Origin: CAVVDT01 sp963747005
GTDB lineage: Bacteria; Pseudomonadota; Alphaproteobacteria; Rhizobiales; Aestuariivirgaceae
Assembly (NCBI GenBank): GCA_963747005.1
Contig: CAVVDT010000010.1
Span: 62,001-126,000, forward strand
Direction of reading: 5' to 3'
Length of the DNA: 64,000 nucleotides
How positions within the stretch are numbered: the stretch's first letter is position 1; each line of letters begins with the position of its first letter. The notes beneath the pieces were generated by a model. That model saw only the letters and a list, made by a program, of their open reading frames with translations. It had not been told where the DNA came from and made no database searches. The position numbers and the translations under genes were made by a program. Below are positions 25,998 to 36,826 of the stretch, piece after piece.

Positions 25998-26312
25998 ATG
26001 AACACCATTCGCATCGGCAAGCGGCGATTTTCCCTCCCGGCGAGCCGCGTCGCGCGCACCGTGGTCGGCGTTGCCCTGGTGATCGGCGGCGTGCTGGGGT
26101 TCCTGCCGGTGCTCGGCTTCTGGATGATCCCGCTGGGCCTGTTGGTGCTGTCGGTCGACTTCCCGCTGGTGCGGCGCTGGCGCCGCCGCTGGACGGTCGC
26201 AGCCGGCAGCTGGCTGATGCGAAACTATCCCGCTCTCGGCAAGCGGTTCGGATTCAACGGCACCGGCAGGCGGAAGAAGCGCCGTGCGCCCGGCAAGAAG
26301 CGCAATCGTTGA
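25998..26312 (+). CDS. PGPGW-family transmembrane protein
   Basis: A 104-residue small membrane protein. Two hydrophobic segments (VVGVALVIGGVLGFLPVLGF and WMIPLGLLVLSVD) are joined by a tight turn with FLPVLGFWMIPLG, which is the family signature; the tail is very basic (RRKKRRAPGKKRNR), expected on the cytoplasmic side. The role of this family is unknown. It lies between two minus-strand tRNA genes, as often happens for such small genes. Confidence 0.78.
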   Translation: MNTIRIGKRRFSLPASRVARTVVGVALVIGGVLGFLPVLGFWMIPLGLLVLSVDFPLVRRWRRRWTVAAGSWLMRNYPALGKRFGFNGTGRRKKRRAPGKKRNR

Positions 26313-26340
26313 TCGCTGCCTGAAGATACTGATGAAGGTT

Positions 26341-26414
26341 TGGAGGCCTCGCCCGGAATCGAACCGGGGTAAACGGATTTGCAGTCCGGCGCGTAACCAC
26401 TCCGCCACGAGGCC
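26341..26414 (-). tRNA. tRNA-Cys (GCA), CCA encoded
   Basis: A 74-nt cloverleaf on the minus strand: acceptor GGCCTCG / CGAGGCC, anticodon loop CTGCAAA (anticodon GCA), T-loop TTCGATT with stem CCCGG / CCGGG, discriminator T and encoded CCA. Confidence 0.97.
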
Positions 26415-26559
26415 CTCGATGGGCGCGACATATAGCGGCTTGGCGCGCGGTCGACAACGTGCTTGTTCCACTTCCTGCCATATTCGGTTTTCTGTTGGCT
26501 GCAGGGGTGCGATTGGCTATCACTCTGATCCAGCAGTTCGCCAATACCATGGAGACGGC

Positions 26560-27228
26560 ATGATCGATTTTGCCACGCAGCGCCTCAATATGGTCGAATC
26601 GCAGGTTCGCCCCAACGGCGTCACCGATACCCGCGCCATCGCCGCCCTGGCCGCGGTCCCGCGCGAGGAATTCGTGCCGGAGGCCCGGCGGACCATGTCC
26701 TACATGGATGAAGACATTGCCATCGGCGAGACCGGCGGTGCCCGCCGTTATCTCATGGAGCCCATGGCCTTTGCCCGCCTCCTGCAGCACGCCGCCATTC
26801 TGCCCGACGACGTGGTGCTCGACGTCGGCACCGGTACCGGCTATTCGGCCGCGGTGCTCTCGCATCTCGCCCAGTCGGTGATCGCCATCGAGGCCGATGC
26901 CGGGCTTGCGGCCGAAGCCACGGAAAATCTCGGCCGGCTCGGCATCGGCAATGCCGTCGTCATGCAGGGCGACCACGCCGCCGGCCTTCCCGCCGAAGCG
27001 CCCTTCAGCGTCATCGTCATCGAGGGCAGGGTGCCGCTGGTGCCCGAGGCGCTGCTGGCCCAGCTCGGCGACGGCGGCAGGCTGGTCGCCGTGGTCGGCA
27101 ATCGCCCGGTGTCGCGCGCCATGGTCTATACCCGGCACGGCAGCTCGATTTCGGCCCGCCAGGTTTTCGATGCCAGCGTACCGCCGCTGACCGGCATCGA
27201 GGAACCGGCGCCCGGTTTCACTTTCTAG
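26560..27228 (+). CDS. pcm: Protein-L-isoaspartate O-methyltransferase family protein
   Basis: 222 residues from the ATG at 26560 (GGAG at 26551-26554). It starts IDFATQRLNMVESQVRPNGV, the alphaproteobacterial Pcm-like signature, followed by VPREEFVP. Motif I is VLDVGTGTGYSAAVLSHL, with the acidic motif II VIAIEAD. The enzyme would use SAM to repair isoaspartyl residues, but this subgroup, upstream of tolC in Hyphomicrobiales, often lacks full Pcm active-site residues (the usual Thr-Ser 'GSGY' region differs), so actual repair activity is not assured. It is followed by tolC in the same direction with a 218-bp gap. Confidence 0.82.
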   Translation: MIDFATQRLNMVESQVRPNGVTDTRAIAALAAVPREEFVPEARRTMSYMDEDIAIGETGGARRYLMEPMAFARLLQHAAILPDDVVLDVGTGTGYSAAVLSHLAQSVIAIEADAGLAAEATENLGRLGIGNAVVMQGDHAAGLPAEAPFSVIVIEGRVPLVPEALLAQLGDGGRLVAVVGNRPVSRAMVYTRHGSSISARQVFDASVPPLTGIEEPAPGFTF

Positions 27229-27446
27229 GGCGTCTTGCAAGGCGCCGGCAGGCGCAGTTCTTCGAGAGAAATTTACAAAGCCGACACGATTTTGGCGCTT
27301 TGTGCGGTTTACAATCTGTTATCCACGGCAACCGCATTTGATTGAGTGCTGGCAGTACTTGTGGCTTGATGGAGGCGGGGAGCTGCGTGCCGGGTGGGAA
27401 GTCGACCGCGGAGCGACGCAAGCAACGCAATGATCTGGTGGGGATT

Positions 27447-28886
27447 ATGGGCAATAGCAAGGTGACGAAGCAGGCGTGTCCGGATCGCCGATCCGCCAGG
27501 CGCATGCGCTTGACGTTCGCCCTTGCGGCGGCCCTCGGCGCACTGGTTGCGGCAAGTCCCGGTTCGATGGCTGCCGAATCCATCGCCCAGGCGCTGGCGA
27601 GCGCCTATACCGGCAATCCAACCCTCAACGCCGAGCGGGCCCGCCAGCGAGCGACCGATGAACAGGTACCGCAGGCCCTGTCGGGCTGGCGCCCCACCGT
27701 CACCGCGCAGGGGCAGACCGGTTATCAGCAGACCTACAGCAAGTTTGCCAAGAAGATTGTCAGTTCCACCGCGGGCACCAGCGACAGCTCGCCGACCAGC
27801 CTGTCGATCACCCTGAAGCAGCCGATTTTCGACGGCTTCAAGACGGTTGCGGGAACCAAGCAGGCCGAAGCGACGGTCGCGGCCGGCGCGCAACAGCTGC
27901 TGAATGTCGAGCAGACGGTGCTGCTCAATGCCGCCACCGCCTTCATGGACGTCATACGCGACCGCCAGATCGTGGTGTTGCGGGTAAAAACCGTCTCGTT
28001 CCTGAAAGAGGAACTCAAGGCCGCCAACGCCCGCTTCAGCGTCGGTGAGATCACCAAGACCGATGTTGCCCAGGCGCAGGCCGCATTGAGCCAGGCCCAG
28101 GCCGACCTCGAGGTCGCCCGCGCCAACCGGGCCTCCAGCACGGCCACCTTCGAGCAGACCATAGGGCACGCACCCGCCAGCCTTGCCTATCCGGGCCTGT
28201 CGCGGCGCCTGCCGAAGTCGCTCAATGACGCCATCGCGATCGCCTCGCGCATCAACCCGCAAATCCTTGCTGCCGCCTATACCCAGCAGGCCGCCGAGCA
28301 CAACATCGACGTGGTGCAGGCCGATCTCCTGCCAAGCCTGCATTTCGAGACCGACTATTTCCTGGCACATCATTCGAGCGCATCGACGAAGACCTCCGAG
28401 CAGGTCCAGGTGCTCGGCGTGCTCAACGTACCGCTTTACGAGGCCGGTCAGATCTATTCGCAGGTCCGTCAGGCCAAGCAGGTCGAGAGCCAGCGCCGCA
28501 TCCAGATCATCGAGGCCGCACGCGCGGTTCGCGCTTCCGTGGTGCAGGCCTGGAACAATTTCGTTGCCGCGGGACAGACCATCATTTCTCTCAAGGCGCA
28601 GGTGAGCGCCAACCAGTTGGCATTGGAAGGCGTCAAGCAGGAAGCACTGGTGGGCACGCGCACCACACTGGATGTGCTCAATGCCGAGCAGACGCTGGCA
28701 AACTCGCAGATTTCGCTGGTCACCTCCCAACGCGACCAGATCGTCATCGCCTACCAGTTGATTTCCGCCACCGGCCAGATGACCGCCAATGCCCTGGGCC
28801 TTGGCGTGCCGGTCTATGATGCCAGCGCCAACCAGCGCAACGTGCGCGACAAATTCATCGGCACCTCGGTGAATACCGTCGAATAA
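27447..28886 (+). CDS. tolC: TolC-family outer-membrane efflux protein (type I secretion)
   Basis: 479 residues from the ATG at 27447, placed after GGTGGGG; an upstream in-frame start would only add a non-signal segment. A signal peptide (LTFALAAALGALVAASPGSMAA) is cut near ESIAQAL. The repeated outer-membrane channel halves show AYTGNPTLNAERARQRA and ASRINPQILAAAYTQQA, with SVGEITKTDVAQAQAALSQAQ and VGTRTTLDVLNAEQTLA as the matching helix motifs. It forms the trimeric exit duct for type I secretion and RND efflux systems. Gene order with pcm, popZ and valS is the usual one in this order of bacteria. Confidence 0.92.
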   Translation: MGNSKVTKQACPDRRSARRMRLTFALAAALGALVAASPGSMAAESIAQALASAYTGNPTLNAERARQRATDEQVPQALSGWRPTVTAQGQTGYQQTYSKFAKKIVSSTAGTSDSSPTSLSITLKQPIFDGFKTVAGTKQAEATVAAGAQQLLNVEQTVLLNAATAFMDVIRDRQIVVLRVKTVSFLKEELKAANARFSVGEITKTDVAQAQAALSQAQADLEVARANRASSTATFEQTIGHAPASLAYPGLSRRLPKSLNDAIAIASRINPQILAAAYTQQAAEHNIDVVQADLLPSLHFETDYFLAHHSSASTKTSEQVQVLGVLNVPLYEAGQIYSQVRQAKQVESQRRIQIIEAARAVRASVVQAWNNFVAAGQTIISLKAQVSANQLALEGVKQEALVGTRTTLDVLNAEQTLANSQISLVTSQRDQIVIAYQLISATGQMTANALGLGVPVYDASANQRNVRDKFIGTSVNTVE

Positions 28887-29052
28887 CCCGAAAACAGATT
28901 TTTCCGTTCATATTCGGTGTTTCGCAACGCCACCCTCTCGTGCATAATTTGCCCAAGGCAGGGGCGAACCGTCGGCGACGGGATGGGGTAGACTTGTTTC
29001 TGAGATAATCAGGGATGGGTGATTCGCTCCTTGCATGGCGTGAGGCACATCC

Positions 29053-30180
29053 ATGAGTAAGGCGAAGGCCAAGGACCAGCCATCGGTTGAAGAGTTGCTG
29101 GCCTCGATTCGCGAGGCCATATATGAAAACGGCGAGGGAGGCACCGGGACGGTCATGGCGGCAGCCAAGCAGTCAGCGGCCCGCGAGCACGGTGAGGCCG
29201 GGCAGGGCAACGGCGGGCGCAACGCACCCTACACTCCGGCATTGGCAGGCGGACAGACACCACCGCCCGGGCGATCCTATGACGACGCCGGCGCCGGTGC
29301 CCTGCGGCCGCACGGATCCATGCGCGGCATGCGCATCAGCCTTGGGCACGATGACGGCGGGGCGGGAAGGGTTCAGACGCGAACCGACGATTTCCTCAAT
29401 CTCCGCCAGCGCCTGACCACGCTGGTCGAGGAGAGCAAGGCCCAGCCGGCGCGCAAGACCGTGGTGACATCCTCGCCCGAAGGCTTCAGCGGTATTCTGG
29501 GCGGCGACGTGCGCCTGGAAGAAGCGCTCGCCCGCTTGAGCCGGGCAGGTCGCCAACCGCCGGACACGCCGGCGGTTCGTCCGCCGCTGGCGCCCGAGAC
29601 AAGGCCTGGCCGCCGCCCGCTCGATACCGCGGCTATCGAAGACCTCGCCGGGCGCGAACTGCGGCCGGCCATCAGGGACGCCATCGAGTCCGAGCTGCAG
29701 GCCCTGCCGCCGCGCGTCCGGGACAGGGACGATTATGCCCCCGAAGCCGAAGCGTCCTATGAGGCCGAGGCGACCTATGAGGACGCACCGCCCGAGGCCT
29801 GGGCCGATGAAACGGCGGTCCCTGAAGAAGCCTATGTCGAGCCGCCGGTCCACAAGGCGCCCGAAACCCGCCACGCCTACCGGCCCAACGGCTCGGCTAC
29901 CGGCCCTGTCGGCCATCGCCGCGAAACCCCTCCGCCGCCGCCACGCTTTGCACCCCCCATGCTGGCGCCCGAAAGCGCCGAGCAGGCCTCGTCGGCCTTC
30001 GACCGCCTCGCCGACACCATCATGGCGCAGGCGACCGGCGGCGAGCGCTCGATCGAGGACATCACCCGCGAATTGCTGCGGCCGATGCTGAAGTCATGGC
30101 TCGACCACAATTTGCCCAAGCTGGTGGAACGGCTGGTGCGCGAGGAGATCGAGCGGGTCGCCCGGCGCGGCAACCGATGA
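29053..30180 (+). CDS. popZ: DUF2497/PopZ-like polar organizing protein
   Basis: 375 residues. N-terminal SVEELLASIREAIYEN and C-terminal SIEDITRELLRPMLKSWLDHNLPKLVERLVREEIERVARRG are the two conserved helical blocks of the DUF2497/PopZ family; between them lies a long Pro-, Glu- and Ala-rich disordered linker of about 290 residues. In Caulobacter PopZ (177 residues) this family forms a polar hub that anchors ParB/centromere and kinases. The long linker is longer than in Caulobacter but usual for rhizobial relatives. Gene position directly before valS is the known family context. Function by homology; localization not shown here. Confidence 0.85.
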   Translation: MSKAKAKDQPSVEELLASIREAIYENGEGGTGTVMAAAKQSAAREHGEAGQGNGGRNAPYTPALAGGQTPPPGRSYDDAGAGALRPHGSMRGMRISLGHDDGGAGRVQTRTDDFLNLRQRLTTLVEESKAQPARKTVVTSSPEGFSGILGGDVRLEEALARLSRAGRQPPDTPAVRPPLAPETRPGRRPLDTAAIEDLAGRELRPAIRDAIESELQALPPRVRDRDDYAPEAEASYEAEATYEDAPPEAWADETAVPEEAYVEPPVHKAPETRHAYRPNGSATGPVGHRRETPPPPPRFAPPMLAPESAEQASSAFDRLADTIMAQATGGERSIEDITRELLRPMLKSWLDHNLPKLVERLVREEIERVARRGNR

Positions 30181-30250
30181 GCGGTTGAAACCGGAGGCGC
30201 ACTGGTGTTTATACGGCAGCACCAGTCGTCCTCCAGCTCAAAATCCGGTC

Positions 30251-33061
<2,811 letters not shown>

Positions 33062-33063
33062 GG

Positions 33064-33849
33064 TCAATGCACTGCAAGTTCTTGCTTAATTCTTTCTATT
33101 CGCACTCTTACCTCGTCCGCCATTGAGGTAAATTGATCAATGGCAGACATCAGAGATCTCTTTGCTTTATTGAGCTTACCTGTCATACGAGGAGTTTTGG
33201 ATAAAATATCCCCAAATTCAAGAAATTGTATTGCCGCGATTTCTGATTTAGAGACAGTCTGGTTTAACTGCTCAATGAGTTCAGTTTTAGTATTTTCATC
33301 TATATTCCCAAAATCAGCTTTTTGTATTAAAACCGACCTGAAAATTGCCTCAGATCCTACAATAAACAGATTCCTACATTTAGTTATTTTTTCCGACATA
33401 CGTTCGCCGCCGTTGTGCATCACTGCCGCTAAAACATGACCGGCGAGCATCTGGAAACCATCGGCCTTGGCCATGAGGTCGCGGATTTGCTGGCCCATGC
33501 GCCATGCCGTCTTATAGGTCACGCCAAGCTGGCGTTGTAGTTCCTTGCCGCTCACACCATGGCGGGTGGCAACAAACAGGTAGATCGCATAGAACCAGAT
33601 TTGCAGGCTCGTGCGACTGTCCTCAAAAATGGTGCCAGCGCATGGGTAGATGTGGCAACCGCAGGCCGCGCCCGCATAGGCTTTGCGCTTGGCAATGCGA
33701 TGAAACGTGGTGATCGTGCCGCAATGAAGGCAGGCGCCTTCCTTGCCGAAGCGCACCGACATGACGTGATCCAGACAGGCATCATCGTCAGGGAAGCGCT
33801 TGAAGAAGTCGCGGACGGAAAATTCAGGGGATGCGCTCTTGCTTTTCAT
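33064..33849 (-). pseudogene. Chimeric frame: IS1595 transposase N-terminus joined to AT-rich fragment
   Basis: The first about 140 residues match IS1595-family transposases: zinc-ribbon (Cys40, Cys43, with Cys65, Cys70), then GTIFEDSRTSLQIWFYAIYL, RQLGVTYKTAWRMGQQIRDLM and ADGFQMLAGHV. After GHV a DDE catalytic domain should begin (GHVE-D-E), but instead the frame runs into unrelated AT-rich sequence: LFIVGSEAIFRSV and a long amphipathic helical tail. The transposase therefore lacks its catalytic residues and is not active. From 33399 to 33064 there is an internal ATG frame of 111 residues, perhaps the displaced C-terminus of the DUF4062 gene at 33862. Confidence 0.7.
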
Positions 33850-33897
33850 TCCCCGTATATATCAAGAATTCAAACTTGCGTCAAGGGGATAATCCCC
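33400..33897 (-). mobile_element. IS1595-family insertion sequence remnant
   Basis: The remnant extends from the transposase 3' junction near 33400 to a GGGGATAATCCCC palindrome at 33885-33897, which could be the terminal repeat. The catalytic part and the other end are missing. No target-site duplication is clear. Confidence 0.6.
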
Positions 33898-34707
33898 ATC
33901 ATTTATTATCTGAATACCTTTCTTGTTGTCATTTGTGCCTATATCTGCCAATTTATTTGTACATTCAGTTACTTCTAAAGTTATTTTATTTAATTCATCT
34001 GCAGCTCCAGCTAATTCTATCCCTGAGGCAGTCAAAGCCTCCTTCGCCTCTTCTATTGTTTCAAGCAATCCCCATTCCTGTTCTTCTTTTTCAATTGGGG
34101 TCACAGATTGCCCCACAGTCTCAGTTTGCTCCTTTCCCATGGAAATGTTCTTAATTTCATCATATAGAGGCGGAAATTGAGATTGGTAATGTTTCGCAAT
34201 TTTTGATAGCATCGTCCTTACGCTTTTGCTTAGCGCATCGAAGGTCTCATACCTGCTAAACAAAACACCAGCTTTTTGGAGTTCCTCAGAAAAGGTTTTA
34301 ACATTCAATAATTCTGTTGGATCACTGTCAAGGGCGGAGACTTTGGCGTCTTTGAAGAATACCAACACCCTAGGGAAACCATGATGATCTTTCTCCCTTT
34401 CGAGCGCCCGCCTAATTTCTTCAACCGTCCCGGATGGAGCCTCGGGAGTAGGGGTGCCCAACCGGAGACCAATCAATCCGACTAGGACGTCGAATTCGTT
34501 GAGCAACTGGTCATTAATGACGGACTGCGAATAGTTTCCTTGGCCAATTACAACGTCATCCTCCCACCGAAGTGGACGGAAGTGCAAACCATCGGGGTTG
34601 AAAGTCAGGTTGAGTTCGGACAATGCATTTGCGACCGTGTCGCGATCTGATTTCAAATCGCCTGGAGAGGCAATGACAACCTTGATTTCAGTGACTTGAG
34701 AGGGCAT
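33862..34707 (-). CDS. DUF4062/TIR-like domain protein truncated by the IS
   Basis: 281 residues from ATG 34707 (an ATG at 34737 is possible). Residues 5-170 show VVIASPGDLKSDRDTVANAL, the start of the DUF4062/nucleoside-deoxyribosyltransferase-like fold, then RWEDDVVIGQGNYSQSVIN, DVLVGLIGLRLGTPTPEAPSGTVEEIRRAL and VLVFFKDA. Such domains are related to TIR and occur in signal-transducing and antiphage STAND-type proteins. After residue 200 there is a helical tail. The last 11 codons (GDYPLDASLNS) come from IS-derived sequence, so the natural C-terminus is lost or lies at 33064-33399. The gene is clearly less GC-rich than its neighbours. Confidence 0.6.
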   Translation of the reverse strand: MPSQVTEIKVVIASPGDLKSDRDTVANALSELNLTFNPDGLHFRPLRWEDDVVIGQGNYSQSVINDQLLNEFDVLVGLIGLRLGTPTPEAPSGTVEEIRRALEREKDHHGFPRVLVFFKDAKVSALDSDPTELLNVKTFSEELQKAGVLFSRYETFDALSKSVRTMLSKIAKHYQSQFPPLYDEIKNISMGKEQTETVGQSVTPIEKEEQEWGLLETIEEAKEALTASGIELAGAADELNKITLEVTECTNKLADIGTNDNKKGIQIINDGDYPLDASLNS

Positions 34708-34892
34708 TAGACAAAAGAGACCAGCAGAAAATTCCAAAGCAAAGACGCCAAAAAGCTACACAATATGTTGAAGGATATCGTCTTGGGGCGATTCGGGCAA
34801 CTCCCACGAAGGCTTAAGTTGGATCGTACCGAGCGCTAAGGTCATTTTGTTAATTTCTTGAAAATCACCCAACCACGCCAGAGGCCGCACCC

Positions 34893-36374
34893 ATGATCGT
34901 CGATACCCGCACCCCTGACCCGAAAACCTTCATCCAGGGCTCAACCGGCGACTGGGAGATTGTCATCGGCATGGAGGTTCATGCCCAGGTCACCTCGAAA
35001 TCAAAACTGTTTTCCGGCGCCTCGGCCGAATATGGCGGCGCGCCCAACGACCATGTGAGCCTGGTGGATGCCGCCATGCCGGGCATGCTGCCGGTGATCA
35101 ACCGCTATTGCGTCGAGCAGGCGGTGCGCACCGGGCTGGGCCTCAAGGCCGAAATCAATCGCCGCTCGGTGTTCGACCGCAAGAACTATTTCTATCCCGA
35201 CCTGCCGCAGGGCTACCAGATCTCCCAGTACAAGAGCCCGGTGGTGGGCGAGGGCGAGGTGCTGATCGACCTGGGCGGCGGCAAGGAGGTGACGGTCGGC
35301 ATCGAGCGCCTGCACCTGGAGCAGGACGCCGGAAAATCGATCCACGACCAGCACCCGACCATGAGTTTCGTCGATCTCAACCGCTCCGGCGTGGCGCTGA
35401 TGGAGATCGTCTCCAAGCCCGATATGCGCTCATCCGACGAGGCGCGCGCCTACGTCACCAAGCTCAGGACCATCATGCGCTACCTCGGCACCTGCGACGG
35501 CAACATGGAGGAAGGCTCGCTGAGGGCCGACATCAACGTCTCGGTGCGTCGGCCGGGCGGTGCGTTCGGCACCCGCTGCGAGATCAAGAACGTCAATTCC
35601 ATCCGCTTCATGGGCCAGGCGATCGAATACGAGGCGCGCCGCCAGATCGACATTCTGGAGGACGGCGGCGCCATCGACCAGGAAACCCGCCTGTTCGATG
35701 CGCGCAAGGGCGAAACCCGCTCCATGCGCTCCAAGGAGGAGGCCCACGATTATCGCTACTTCCCCGATCCCGACCTCCTGCCTCTGGTGCTGCACGAGGA
35801 CTGGATCAGCGAAATCGCTTCGACGCTCCCAGAACTCCCCGACGACAAGCGCCATCGCCTGATGGCCGATTATGGCCTGTCGGCCTATGACGCCGACGTG
35901 CTGGTGACCGAACGGGCATCGGCGGATTATTTCGAGGCGGTGGCCAGAGGCCGCGACGGCAAGCAGGCGGCCAACTGGGTGATCAACGAACTGTTCGGCC
36001 GCCTCAACAAGGAAGGCCTCGACATTGCCGCAACCCCGGTCAGCGCCGAACAACTGGGCGCCATCGTCGACCTCATCGCCGAGGGGGTGATTTCCGGCAA
36101 GATCGCCAAGGACCTGTTCGAGATCGTCTGGGCGGAGGGCGGCGACCCGCGCGAGATCGTCGAGGTACGCGGCCTCAGGCAGGTGACCGACACCGGCGCC
36201 ATCGAAAAGGCGGTCGATGAAATCATCGCCGCCAATCCGGAAAAGGTCGAACAGGCCAGGGCCAAGCCGGCGCTCGCCGGGTGGTTCGTCGGCCAGGTGA
36301 TGAAGGCAACCGGCGGCAAGGCCAACCCGCAGGCGGTGAACGCGCTGGTGAAGCAGAAGCTCGGCGTGGAATGA
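34893..36374 (+). CDS. gatB: Asp-tRNA(Asn)/Glu-tRNA(Gln) amidotransferase subunit B
   Basis: 493 residues, the usual length. Signature VIGMEVHAQVTSKSKLFSGA opens the kinase-like cradle domain, with DRKNYFYPDLPQGYQISQ, GIERLHLEQDAGKSIHD and DYRYFPDPDLLPL. The C-terminal YqeY-like helical domain (about 410-493) binds the tRNA elbow. With GatA and GatC it transamidates misacylated Glu-tRNA-Gln and Asp-tRNA-Asn; the other subunits are not in this window. The next gene starts inside the stop (ATGA). Confidence 0.96.
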   Translation: MIVDTRTPDPKTFIQGSTGDWEIVIGMEVHAQVTSKSKLFSGASAEYGGAPNDHVSLVDAAMPGMLPVINRYCVEQAVRTGLGLKAEINRRSVFDRKNYFYPDLPQGYQISQYKSPVVGEGEVLIDLGGGKEVTVGIERLHLEQDAGKSIHDQHPTMSFVDLNRSGVALMEIVSKPDMRSSDEARAYVTKLRTIMRYLGTCDGNMEEGSLRADINVSVRRPGGAFGTRCEIKNVNSIRFMGQAIEYEARRQIDILEDGGAIDQETRLFDARKGETRSMRSKEEAHDYRYFPDPDLLPLVLHEDWISEIASTLPELPDDKRHRLMADYGLSAYDADVLVTERASADYFEAVARGRDGKQAANWVINELFGRLNKEGLDIAATPVSAEQLGAIVDLIAEGVISGKIAKDLFEIVWAEGGDPREIVEVRGLRQVTDTGAIEKAVDEIIAANPEKVEQARAKPALAGWFVGQVMKATGGKANPQAVNALVKQKLGVE

Positions 36375-36826
36375 ACCTCGTCTTCCGCCTCGCCACTGTC
36401 GAGGACGTGCCGGTGATCCGGGCGCTGCTGGCCGATGACGATCTCGGGCGTACCCGCGAAGACCTGAGTGAGGCGGGGCTTGAGCGCTACCTGAAAGCGT
36501 TCAGGTCCATCGAGGCCGATCCGCGCAACCGGCTCTTTGTCGCCGAAGAGGCCGGTTGCGTCGTCGGCACCTGGCAGGTCACCTATATCCCCTACCTGTC
36601 GCGCGGTGGCAACGAGCGCGCCCATATCGAGGCGGTGCGGGTCGCCAGCGACCGGCGGGGGAAAGGCATCGGGCGGGCGATGATGCGCCATGCGCTCGAT
36701 GCGGCGAGGGCGCGCGGCTGCCTCCTGGCGCAACTCACCTCCGACAGGACGCGCCCCGATGCCCACCGCTTCTATGAAAGCCTCGGCTTCACCGCCAGCC
36801 ATGCGGGCTTCAAGAAGGTTCTCTGA
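36371..36826 (+). CDS. GNAT-family acetyltransferase
   Basis: 151 residues from ATG 36371, overlapping the gatB stop by 4 bp. Motif order is typical: FRLATVEDVPVIRALLADD, strand GTWQVTYIPYLSRGG, acetyl-CoA loop VRVASDRRGKGIGRAMMRHAL, then DAHRFYESLGFTASHAGFKK. The substrate is unknown. The last 17 bp overlap the convergent MFS gene. Presence after gatB is common in Hyphomicrobiales. Confidence 0.88.
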   Translation: MNLVFRLATVEDVPVIRALLADDDLGRTREDLSEAGLERYLKAFRSIEADPRNRLFVAEEAGCVVGTWQVTYIPYLSRGGNERAHIEAVRVASDRRGKGIGRAMMRHALDAARARGCLLAQLTSDRTRPDAHRFYESLGFTASHAGFKKVL

